A stretch of DNA of 64,000 bases from Obscuribacter phosphatis_A (GTDB lineage Bacteria; Cyanobacteriota; Vampirovibrionia; Obscuribacterales; Obscuribacteraceae), in NCBI GenBank assembly GCA_017303615.1, contig JAFLCK010000024.1, forward strand, positions 16,561 through 80,560. Reading direction: 5' to 3'. The notes under the pieces were generated by a model that saw only the letters and a program-made list of their open reading frames with translations, was not told the DNA's origin and ran no database searches. The translations under genes and the position numbers were made by a program. The stretch's first letter is position 1; every line of letters begins with the position of its first letter. This document shows, in pieces, positions 32,989 to 40,612 of the stretch.

Positions 32989-33046
32989 TTGATAAATGAT
33001 TATCATTTCCACAATTTTCACCCAAACGAATGATAATCTCCTATCA
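32989..33046. promoter_or_regulatory. Tandem Fur/Zur-like operators before the L33-COG0523 operon
   Basis: Two perfect TGATA-N6-TATCA dyads occur. The first is in the block TTGATA-N6-TATCATTTCC (32989-33010), the second at 33031-33046. The second overlaps a possible -10 (GATAAT, 33032-33037), so binding would block transcription. The first matches the operator at 5180-5201 at all sixteen fixed positions. The remainder of the 32710-33079 gap shows no gene. Confidence 0.7.
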
Positions 33047-33079
33047 CCAAGAAACAACTTAACCGTCCGGAGCTTCACC

Positions 33080-33247
33080 GTGAAGAAAAGCGACCGCATC
33101 ATCATCAAGATGGCCTGTGGCGAACTGGCCTGCAATTTCTTTTACACCACCACTAAAAACAAACGCAATCACCCAGAGAGACTGCAATTGCGCAAATACT
33201 GCCCCGGTTGCCGGGTGCACTCGGTCTTTAAAGAGACCAAGAAATAA
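33080..33247 (+). CDS. rpmG: Ribosomal protein bL33 paralogue with four cysteines
   Basis: A 55-aa bL33 homologue starting at GTG 33080, with GGAG 7 bases upstream (33069-33072). TTTKNKRNHPERLQLRKY and HSVFKETKK are typical of bL33. Four Cys lie where zinc-ribbon forms of L33 have them: C-x4-C (CGELAC) and C-x2-C (CPGC). This is odd, because L33 paralogues under Zur control usually lack Cys. Either this copy is the zinc-binding one placed next to a GTPase that loads it, or the operator controls something else. The C-x4-C spacing differs from the usual CxxC. It is followed by the COG0523 gene with an 18-base gap. Confidence 0.85.
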   Translation: MKKSDRIIIKMACGELACNFFYTTTKNKRNHPERLQLRKYCPGCRVHSVFKETKK

Positions 33248-33265
33248 AACATCGAGGATAGAATC

Positions 33266-34558
33266 ATGAAAAAACTACCGGTGACAGTGCTCTCGGGCTT
33301 TCTGGGCGCAGGCAAAACCACTTTGCTCAACCAGGTGCTCTCAAACCGCGAAGGCTTGAAAGTAGCTGTAATCGTCAACGACATGAGCGAGGTCAATATT
33401 GATGCCCAGCTTATTTCGCAGGGCAATAGCCTCAACCGCGTCGACGAAAAACTGGTCGAAATGAGTAATGGTTGCATCTGCTGCACCCTGCGTGAAGACC
33501 TCTTGCTTGAAATTGAAAGATTGGCTCAAGACGGTCGCTTCGATTATCTATTGGTAGAATCTACCGGCATCTCCGAGCCCCTACCGGTAGCTGAAACATT
33601 TGCTTTTGTGGAAGAAAACGGCAAATCACTCTCAGACGTTGCCACCCTCGACACCATGGTCACCGTGGTCGACTCGCTCAACTTCCTCAAAGACTATGCC
33701 GAAGCCGCCGACCTCACAGAGCGCAATCTTCAAATAGATGAAACCGATGATCGCACTATTTCAGACCTCTTGATCGACCAGGTTGAATTCGCCAATGTGA
33801 TCATCCTCAACAAGACCGATCTCATCTCTAAAGAAGAACTAGCTAGGCTGCGCGGCATCATTGCCCATCTCAATCCTGAAGCCAAAATTCTCGAATCCAA
33901 CTTTGGCAAAGTCGCTCTAAAAGAAGTACTCAACACCGGGCTCTTCGACTTCAAAAAGGCAGCCGAAGCCCCAGGTTGGATGAAAGAATTGCGCGGTGAA
34001 CACGTGCCCGAAACCGAAGAATACGGCATCTCAAGCTTTGTCTTTAGAGCAATGCAGCCCTTCCACCCCGAGCGCATCGCCGATTTCCTCAACACTGAAT
34101 GGGATGGTGTGGTGCGCTCCAAGGGCTTCATGTGGTTTGCCAATCATATGAAACATTCTATTGAATGGTCGCAAGCCGGTGGTGCATCCAATATCAGAGG
34201 CGGCGCTCTCTGGTGGGCCGAAGTCGACAAAGAAGAATGGCCGGAAGACGAACAAGCCCGCATCGACATTCAAGAAGAGCTGGACATGGGCAAACCCTGC
34301 CTGATAGCCGACAAAGATGGCGAAAAAGAAATGAACTTTGGCGACCGCAGACAAGAACTAGTCTTTATCGGCATCGATATGGATAAAGACTGGCTTATCT
34401 CAGAATTGAACAAAGCCCTTTTGACTGCCGAAGAATTTGCGCAAGGTCCAAGCGCTTGGGCTCAATATCCAGACCCCTTCCCGGGTTTAGTCGTCAATGA
34501 TTCTGAAGATTCTGAAGATGCAGAAGCAGCCGAAGGCGCACCGGCTATTGCCGGCTAA
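33266..34558 (+). CDS. COG0523 metallochaperone GTPase, paralogue 3
   Basis: A 430-aa protein close to the paralogue at 20062-21333. It shares KLPVTVLSGFLGAGKTTLL, NDMSEVNID, NGCICCTLREDLL (metal-binding CxCC), ESTGISEP and NKTDL. The CobW C-terminal domain includes HPERIADFLNTEWDGVVRSKGFMWFA. An additional acidic tail of Ser/Glu/Asp/Ala repeats (EDSEDAEAAEGA) ends the protein. With bL33 it forms a two-gene operon under the tandem dyad. GTP-driven zinc delivery is the likely activity; the client may be the neighbouring L33. Confidence 0.92.
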   Translation: MKKLPVTVLSGFLGAGKTTLLNQVLSNREGLKVAVIVNDMSEVNIDAQLISQGNSLNRVDEKLVEMSNGCICCTLREDLLLEIERLAQDGRFDYLLVESTGISEPLPVAETFAFVEENGKSLSDVATLDTMVTVVDSLNFLKDYAEAADLTERNLQIDETDDRTISDLLIDQVEFANVIILNKTDLISKEELARLRGIIAHLNPEAKILESNFGKVALKEVLNTGLFDFKKAAEAPGWMKELRGEHVPETEEYGISSFVFRAMQPFHPERIADFLNTEWDGVVRSKGFMWFANHMKHSIEWSQAGGASNIRGGALWWAEVDKEEWPEDEQARIDIQEELDMGKPCLIADKDGEKEMNFGDRRQELVFIGIDMDKDWLISELNKALLTAEEFAQGPSAWAQYPDPFPGLVVNDSEDSEDAEAAEGAPAIAG

Positions 34559-34576
34559 AGCTCGACTGAAGAATAT

Positions 34577-35281
34577 CTAGTCAAGCTCGATTAACCCAAG
34601 CTTAGCTAGGTGTTTCGCCCCTTCTTTGTAGCTGAGGGGCGAAAGAGTTTTGCTATTTTTCTTGAGGAAGTCTCTCACTCTCTCAGGCTCGGCTTTGCTG
34701 TACTCGCGCAAAGCCCAACCAATTGCCTTTCTTATGAAAAACTCTTTCTCTGGCGCCAGTTCTAAGCAATAGCGAAAGAGGGCTTTGTGATTGGTCTTTT
34801 CTTTATGGCCTAGGTGCGCCAGTAAAGCAGTGCGCCTAATCCAAAAATCTTCATCATCAACATAGGTTTCTATTAGCGGTCGCATCTGTTCTTCATTCTC
34901 AAGCAAAGCCCGCCCCACAAGCCAAGAAGCTATCGGGTCGGTAAAGTCCCACCAAGCCCCCTCTCGCACCAAGCGCTCATAGAGCGGCACCGCTTGTGGT
35001 ATCACAAATTCTTTAAAAGAATCGGCATAGTTGATAGCGATATACTTCACTTCTCTATGTTTCTGCGACCAGAGCGACAAAACATTGTCGCTATATTCCT
35101 TCAAAGATCCAGGCACATAGAGTTTTTTGATTTCGCGAATAATCGGCACACGTTCGGGCTTCTGCACTCCATAAAAAGGCATCTCGGTGCGCATATATGC
35201 CGCCATCTCTTCGGCCTTGACTGGGTCTGCCAGAGCTTCCAGTCTATCGTTTACATACTGCGCCAAGCTTTTGCCTTTAGC
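34577..35281 (-). CDS. AlkD-like DNA alkylation repair / HEAT-repeat protein
   Basis: About 234 aa from ATG 35281, which has GAGG 6 bases upstream. The frame extends to 35347 through repetitive REIRKEIREQ codons. The protein consists of helical HEAT-like repeats. Family signatures are MPFYGVQKPERVPIIREI at the N-terminus and WWDFTDPIASWLVGRALLENEEQMRPLIETYVDDEDFWIRRTALLAHLG. EKEFFIRKAIGWALREYSKAEPERV follows. AlkD-type DNA glycosylases remove N3- and N7-alkylated bases. It is convergent with the COG0523 gene. Confidence 0.85.
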   Translation of the reverse strand, partial: AKGKSLAQYVNDRLEALADPVKAEEMAAYMRTEMPFYGVQKPERVPIIREIKKLYVPGSLKEYSDNVLSLWSQKHREVKYIAINYADSFKEFVIPQAVPLYERLVREGAWWDFTDPIASWLVGRALLENEEQMRPLIETYVDDEDFWIRRTALLAHLGHKEKTNHKALFRYCLELAPEKEFFIRKAIGWALREYSKAEPERVRDFLKKNSKTLSPLSYKEGAKHLAKLGLIELD

Positions 35282-35354
35282 CATTTCCGCCTCTCTAAAT
35301 TCTTCTCTTGTTTGCTCTCTAATTTCTTTTCTAATTTCTCTAATCACAAGCCTT

Positions 35355-35954
35355 TCAGACCCTGGTTAGACTTTTGACAAGCTCATCGCATTTGCCGCGG
35401 CAAAGAGCGCTAAGTTCGGCAAAAGAACCCTGCTCATAATCACGAAAATCAAAACCCGGCGCCATTGTCGTACCAAGCAAGGCAAAACCGTAAGGTTTAG
35501 ACAAAGACTGAAACAACGAACCTTGAGCCTCTTCAGCAGGGCTTTCAGAATAGACTGCAGAAGAGATATCACAAGACTGAGAGTTCGAGTCTTGAACAAG
35601 CAGGCGCGAAGCCTGCCAGACACCGGCTTTCACCAGAACCTGCGGCAGCTGCCCGGCAAGAATGTCATTACCAAGCATAAAGCGAGATACGGCACCGTCG
35701 GCTGCATCTATCTGAAACATTTCCACCGCATCACCTAGATAAAAATGGAAAATCTCATCAAAAGCAAGACGATGAAACTCAGAGAAAGTAGACGGCGTCA
35801 GCATGTAATAAATTGCTGTACCAGAGGGGCGAGCTTGCAAAGCACCAGACACCGATACCTGACAATCATTACCTCGATAAGTCTCGCTATAATAGCCACC
35901 CTCAGGGTGACTCTTGAGACCAAGCCGCACAATAATCTCTTGAGCTTGCAGCAT
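35355..35954 (-). CDS. Cupin-fold protein of the DUF985 (cupin_5) family
   Basis: A 199-aa protein whose N-terminus LGLKSHPEGGYYSETYRG matches the DUF985 consensus. Further cupin strands are TAIYYMLTPSTFSEFHRLAFDEIFHFYLGDAVEMFQID and GVWQASRL. The His and Glu residues suit the cupin metal site. The C-terminal block PGFDFRDYEQGSFAELSAL is typical for the family. The ATG at 35954 has GGAG six bases upstream; a longer in-frame start at 36068 is less likely. An insert of ~20 residues (QDSNSQSCDISSAVYSE) interrupts the usual fold. The substrate is unknown. It is transcribed divergently from the oxygenase-like gene. Confidence 0.85.
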   Translation of the reverse strand: MLQAQEIIVRLGLKSHPEGGYYSETYRGNDCQVSVSGALQARPSGTAIYYMLTPSTFSEFHRLAFDEIFHFYLGDAVEMFQIDAADGAVSRFMLGNDILAGQLPQVLVKAGVWQASRLLVQDSNSQSCDISSAVYSESPAEEAQGSLFQSLSKPYGFALLGTTMAPGFDFRDYEQGSFAELSALCRGKCDELVKSLTRV

Positions 35955-36016
35955 CATCGACTCCAAAAAGTAAATGCAAGTATAGAGCCAAATTTTACTG
36001 CTATCAAAACATTGGG

Positions 36017-36934
36017 GTGAAAGTGCCGAAAGAACTCTACCTAGAAGCAATTGAAAGCATAAAATCATCTACCGAAAGTGACCAAAACAAGATAGAGCGT
36101 CGGCGCAAAATCCTTACAGAAGGCAAAATCTTCAAAATAGAAACTAGTGGCGGAGAAAAGGCTTTCTTGGCTATTCAAGACTTAGCTTGGGGGCATATAA
36201 AGGCTACTTTTGGCGAGTCTCCACGCACTGCCCACAAAAGTCTTGCCGAAAAAGAGCTGAAAGAAGCAATAGCAGAAGCTAAAGACAGACTGGCAGCAGA
36301 CGCGACGTTGCGTCAGGCTCTCATCGAAACCTATTTCAAGGCAATCTATTCAAGCCCTGAAACCCTCTTTGAAGTGCCGCGTTTGCGAGTGGTCAAACCG
36401 ATTTTCGACTCCCAGGCCAGAGCCAAGGCAGGGCAAGATTTTCCAGCCGCATTTGCCGCCCATCGCGATACCTGGTATGCCAATCCGACCAGTCAGATCA
36501 ATCTCTGGGTCGCCCTTCACGACGTCAAAGCCACTGAGACATTTGTCTTTTACCCTCAGCTGTTTAAACAAGTCGTGCAAAACGGCTCGGCCCGATTTGA
36601 ATACGAAAAGTTTAAGACCCAAGCAGGTTTTGGCAATTCGCAGTGGTACTCGGACGACCTCTACCCCTATGCCAGTCAAGATCTTTCCAGCCAAGACGAA
36701 CACAGCTTCGCTCTCAAACAAGGCGAAGCCATTCTTTTTGCCGCTGATCATCTGCACCGCACCCTCGCCCATGACAGCGAAGAAATACGTTTCAGCTTAG
36801 ATCTGCGCGGCTGCCTTCCCACCGATAGTGAGGCCGGCCTCTGCGCTCCGGGTATAGATAATCAGTCGAAGGGCAACGCAATCTGCGACTATCGCCCTGG
36901 TAAAGTAAGTAGAGGTCAGGGGAATGAATCTTAA
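36017..36934 (+). CDS. 2OG-Fe(II)-dioxygenase-like protein
   Basis: A 305-aa protein starting at GTG. It shows an HxD motif in FAAHRDTWYANPTSQINLWVALHD (about residues 149-151) and a distal HRT...R in FAADHLHRTLAHDSEEIRFSLDLRG (about 247-263). These are expected for the Fe(II) ligands and 2-oxoglutarate Arg of phytanoyl-CoA-dioxygenase-like enzymes. The N-terminal ~110 residues are helical. The hydroxylation substrate is not indicated. It ends three bases before the kinase gene, with which it is probably co-transcribed. Confidence 0.65.
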   Translation: MKVPKELYLEAIESIKSSTESDQNKIERRRKILTEGKIFKIETSGGEKAFLAIQDLAWGHIKATFGESPRTAHKSLAEKELKEAIAEAKDRLAADATLRQALIETYFKAIYSSPETLFEVPRLRVVKPIFDSQARAKAGQDFPAAFAAHRDTWYANPTSQINLWVALHDVKATETFVFYPQLFKQVVQNGSARFEYEKFKTQAGFGNSQWYSDDLYPYASQDLSSQDEHSFALKQGEAILFAADHLHRTLAHDSEEIRFSLDLRGCLPTDSEAGLCAPGIDNQSKGNAICDYRPGKVSRGQGNES

Positions 36935-36937
36935 AAT

Positions 36938-39034
36938 ATGACCGCCGCCTTTCGTAAACATTGCGCCGAATGTAACCGTACTTTCAGCGGCAACCTGACC
37001 AGTTGCCCACATGACGGCTCGCACCTGAACTCCACCCTGGTTATTGCACCGGGGCAGCTCAAGCTCGGCGAGCGCTATCAACTGCTGCAAGAAATCGGTC
37101 GCGGCGGCATGGGCGTAATCTATCGGGGCATCGATAAAAGTGCCGAAGAGGGCAAGAAAGATGTCGCCATCAAGATGCTCCTGGCAGACGCCGGTTCAGA
37201 CGAAGTCATGTATAAACGATTTATGGCCGAGGCTAGAGCAGCAAGCAGTCTCAGCCATCCAAACATAGTGGCGGTGCGCGAATTCGCTGTTTCCAGCCAA
37301 GGCGTGCCCTTTATGGTCATGGACTATCTAGACGGTATGCCCTTGAGTGAGCTTATCAAGAAAAGCAGCATCATTCCCGAGCTTGCCCTAAAATTTGTTA
37401 TCGAAGTGGCGGACGCACTTTCGCATGCCCACAATAGAGGCATTGTCCATCGCGACCTCAAACCAAGCAATATCATGATCATCAAAGACTCTGAAAACGG
37501 ACACAAAGCGGTGCTCGTCGACTTTGGCATTGCTAAGATTTTTTCTCTGCCCGGCAACATGAGTTTGAGGCTTACGCAGACAGGCGAAGTTTTTGGTTCG
37601 CCCCTATATATGAGCCCCGAACAGTGTATGGGGCAAAAGGTCGACTACCGCTCCGACATTTATTCACTGGGCTGTGTGCTCTATGAATGCTGCACCGGAC
37701 ACTCGCCCTTTGAAGGCGAGAATTTTCTCAATGTCATTTTCAAGCATATCAATGAAGCACCGGCAAACTTTGCCAACACGGCTAAGCAAGAGGCTTTCGA
37801 ACGCATCATCATGAAAGCCCTCAGTAAAAATGCCGATGATCGATATTCATCTATGGCTGAATTCAAACAGCAGATGGAACGTTGTCTCAAGCTTATGTGC
37901 ATGGAAGAATCAGAGGTGAAAGCCTCCCTCGGACAGTCGGTGCCGGTGGAAGAAGACACCGGTGACGACCATATGTTTTTGCGCACCCTCAACTTGGCGG
38001 AAGGCGGACTAGCCTCTGCGCAGCTCGATCTTGCTCATATCTATAAAGAGGGGCTTTATGTCGAAAAGAATGATGAGCTTGCCTATGAGTGGTTGCTTAA
38101 GGCGGCGCAGCAAGGGCTAGCCGAGGCGGAATGCCGACTGGGAGATTGTTTCTATGACGGCGAAGGTGTAGAAAAAGACGCAGACAAAGCCTTCTTTTGG
38201 TACAGCAAGGCAGCAGAGCATGATTACCCACCCGCCTATTACAGTCTTTATTTGTGCTATCGCTTTGGCGAAGGCACCGAAGCAGATTTAGAGAAAGCAC
38301 TGCACTACTGCATTTTGAGCGCCGACAAATTAGACTTTGACTATGCTCAGTTTTTGCTTGGCACTTTCTATGAAGGCGGCGAAATAGTAGAACCAGATCT
38401 GGAACGCGCTGCCTATTGGTATAAAATGGCTGCCAATCAGGGAAATGCCGATGCTCAATTTGCCCTGGCTCAGCTTTATGAAAATGGTCAAGGCGTCGAA
38501 GCAGATATTCTGGAAGCCGAAAGGTGGTTTCTCAGAGCCGCCGAACAAGGCGTGGTCGAAGCTTTCACCAGTCTTGGTTATATCTACTGGACCCATAAAG
38601 ATCTAGTTGACAAACAAGGCGAAGCCCTAAACTATCTGGAAGAGGGAAAGCGCAACGGCAGCAACTGGGCGACCTATTATTTAGGCAATGTGCACTATCA
38701 CGGTGAACTGGGCGTTTCCCGCAATTTCAAAGAAGCGGTGGCGCTCTATCGCAAGGCGGCAGCTAAAGACAATCCATCTTCTATGTATATGCTTGGTGAA
38801 TGTTATGCCCGCGGCAATGGCGTGGTGCAAGACTATGCCGCTTCAGCCCATTGGTATGGCGAAGCGGCAGAACGCGGCTATTATCTAGCGAAGTGGGAAC
38901 TATACTGCCTGAGCCGCGACAAAAAAATCAAAGCTCTCTCTGAAGAGGAAAGCCGAAAATATCTGACCGAAGCAGCCGAATGCGGCGTCGGCGACGCCCA
39001 GGCAGAGCTGGCAAGATTGCTAAGGGAAGAATAG
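36938..39034 (+). CDS. Zinc-ribbon / Ser-Thr kinase / Sel1-repeat protein
   Basis: A 698-aa protein. A small zinc-ribbon-like N-terminus (C9-x2-C12 ... C23-x-H25) is followed by a full Hanks-type kinase at about residues 48-320. Key residues are Gly loop GRGGMG (54-59), K79, HRDLKP (171-176), DFG (195-197) and a substrate-interacting GSPLYMSPEQ. From about 345 to the end lie about nine Sel1-type TPR repeats, for example AEQGVVEAFTSLGYIYW and AAERGYYLAKWELYCLS. There is no transmembrane helix, so kinase and repeats are cytoplasmic. Kinase activity looks intact. The Sel1 array is likely an interaction scaffold. Confidence 0.92.
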   Translation: MTAAFRKHCAECNRTFSGNLTSCPHDGSHLNSTLVIAPGQLKLGERYQLLQEIGRGGMGVIYRGIDKSAEEGKKDVAIKMLLADAGSDEVMYKRFMAEARAASSLSHPNIVAVREFAVSSQGVPFMVMDYLDGMPLSELIKKSSIIPELALKFVIEVADALSHAHNRGIVHRDLKPSNIMIIKDSENGHKAVLVDFGIAKIFSLPGNMSLRLTQTGEVFGSPLYMSPEQCMGQKVDYRSDIYSLGCVLYECCTGHSPFEGENFLNVIFKHINEAPANFANTAKQEAFERIIMKALSKNADDRYSSMAEFKQQMERCLKLMCMEESEVKASLGQSVPVEEDTGDDHMFLRTLNLAEGGLASAQLDLAHIYKEGLYVEKNDELAYEWLLKAAQQGLAEAECRLGDCFYDGEGVEKDADKAFFWYSKAAEHDYPPAYYSLYLCYRFGEGTEADLEKALHYCILSADKLDFDYAQFLLGTFYEGGEIVEPDLERAAYWYKMAANQGNADAQFALAQLYENGQGVEADILEAERWFLRAAEQGVVEAFTSLGYIYWTHKDLVDKQGEALNYLEEGKRNGSNWATYYLGNVHYHGELGVSRNFKEAVALYRKAAAKDNPSSMYMLGECYARGNGVVQDYAASAHWYGEAAERGYYLAKWELYCLSRDKKIKALSEEESRKYLTEAAECGVGDAQAELARLLREE

Positions 39035-39206
39035 GGACAAAGAAAGAAATCGCCAATAATAAATTGTACGGAGCACTTCAGAGCCCGCGCCTTAGCGTCC
39101 AATATAATAGACACTAGCTACTGTTAAGAAATAGCGATATTGACGTTAAAGTCTAGTTTCTAGTTGAAATGATTAAAGCAAGCACAGCAAAAGCATAGGA
39201 AGTCGG

Positions 39207-40499
39207 ATGCCATACTCGAAAAGCAACTCAGCCCACTTACTCATTTTACTATTAGCTTGCAGCTTTACTTGGGCACCATTGGCGCAAAGCAAGAGTTTGA
39301 GCGATAGCCAACTGAAAGATGTGCAAGAGCGAGTACAAAACGACAGCATCACCGCCGACGATACCAAAAGCCTAGAAGAAACAGCCAAAAACAAAGCTCA
39401 ACCAATCATGAGAAGAGTGCACTGTTTTGCTCTTCTTAGCCAGTATTACTTCTCTAAAGGTAAATGGCAACCAGCCTCAGATGCCATAGAAGAAGCCCTC
39501 AAGCTTGACGGCAAAAGCCCCGAAGCACTCGCTCAAAGAGCCTATATACACTCATACACGACCGATCCAAAGAGCGCAGCCTTGGCTCTCAAATATTACG
39601 ATCAAGCAATCGCCGCCAATCAAGACAAAAGCTGGCTCTATCTAAATAGAGGCAGCATCAAGAAGCTGCAGAAACAATTCAAAGAAGCAATTGCCGACTT
39701 TGATAAAGCCGATCAACTGACAATGAGAGAAACTAAGCACCACCATGCAATGGCTCTCGCCTTAAAGACTCAATGCTTGGGACAGTTGAAAATGTATGAA
39801 GATTGCATCAAACTCGGTGATTCGATTAAGAGTGAAGCGTTGCCCGACCTGCTCAAAACTGACTTATTGGAAGAAACAGGACTGGCGAAACTCAGCCTCA
39901 ATAAAGAAAAAGATGCGATCGCAGACTTCAGTCAAGCTTTGAAAATGCTTGCAACGGCTGAACCGCATTCATACACAAAACAGGCTTCGCAGGCTGCAAT
40001 TGGTAGACTTTACTATTTGCGTGGAGTCTGCCATCACAAACTAAAAGAAACTGAACTAGCTAATAAAGACCTAGATCAAGCCATATCTCTTGGGTTTAGA
40101 GTGCCTGGTGCACCACCGCCAGATCGAGTCGTGAAACTTGATCTGAGCTCAGAAAAGCTCTTTCAGCCCTTGATCGCCCAGGCGAGAAAGACCCTGCCTG
40201 AGGCAAAGGCACGCTTCCTTAAAGGTCTTCCCAAAGGATACACATTCAGCGTCACCACCAGAATATACGACAAGAACAAGAAATTCGAGCAGGTCTTTGT
40301 CATTGTCAAAAGCTGGAGCGGTGACCGCATCGAAGGCATCCTCAATAACGAAGTACAGCTGCAAGGCTTTAAGCTTGGACAAGCACTGACGGTCTACGAG
40401 AAAGATGTGCTGGATTGGACCATAGTCAATACGAAAGGCGAAGAAGAAGGTAACTTGATTGGTAAGTTCATTGATAAGAACCTAGCGGATCAAGAGTAA
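39207..40499 (+). CDS. Secreted TPR protein with C-terminal DUF2314-like domain
   Basis: A 430-aa protein with a signal peptide (MPYSKSNSAHLLILLLACSFTWAPLAQS). TPR units cover residues ~60-300, for example ALKYYDQAIAANQDKSWLYLNRGSIKKLQKQFKEAIADFDKAD. The C-terminus from about residue 345 resembles DUF2314: KFEQVFVIVKSWSGDRIEGILNNEVQLQGFKLGQALTVYEKDVLDWTIV. DUF2314 usually occurs in immunity-like or hypothetical proteins and seems to be a small beta domain. The combination with TPR is unusual to me. The protein is expected to be periplasmic. Confidence 0.75.
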   Translation: MPYSKSNSAHLLILLLACSFTWAPLAQSKSLSDSQLKDVQERVQNDSITADDTKSLEETAKNKAQPIMRRVHCFALLSQYYFSKGKWQPASDAIEEALKLDGKSPEALAQRAYIHSYTTDPKSAALALKYYDQAIAANQDKSWLYLNRGSIKKLQKQFKEAIADFDKADQLTMRETKHHHAMALALKTQCLGQLKMYEDCIKLGDSIKSEALPDLLKTDLLEETGLAKLSLNKEKDAIADFSQALKMLATAEPHSYTKQASQAAIGRLYYLRGVCHHKLKETELANKDLDQAISLGFRVPGAPPPDRVVKLDLSSEKLFQPLIAQARKTLPEAKARFLKGLPKGYTFSVTTRIYDKNKKFEQVFVIVKSWSGDRIEGILNNEVQLQGFKLGQALTVYEKDVLDWTIVNTKGEEEGNLIGKFIDKNLADQE

Positions 40500-40526
40500 T
40501 TAACCGACCGGTCTATTATTGCGGTC

Positions 40527-40571
40527 AAAAAAAAGAGAAAGGCAGCCGATTGCATAGCGCAACCAGCTGCC
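40527..40571 (-). terminator. Terminator of the beta-oxidation operon
   Basis: On the minus strand, GGCAGCTGGTTGC pairs with GCAATCGGCTGCC around a short loop and is followed by a T-rich tract of eight T after TTTCTC, 42 bases below the fadB-like stop. Confidence 0.8.
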
Positions 40572-40612
40572 CAACTCAATTTAACTTAGCGAGCCAAGCT
40601 CACTTCAAGACC

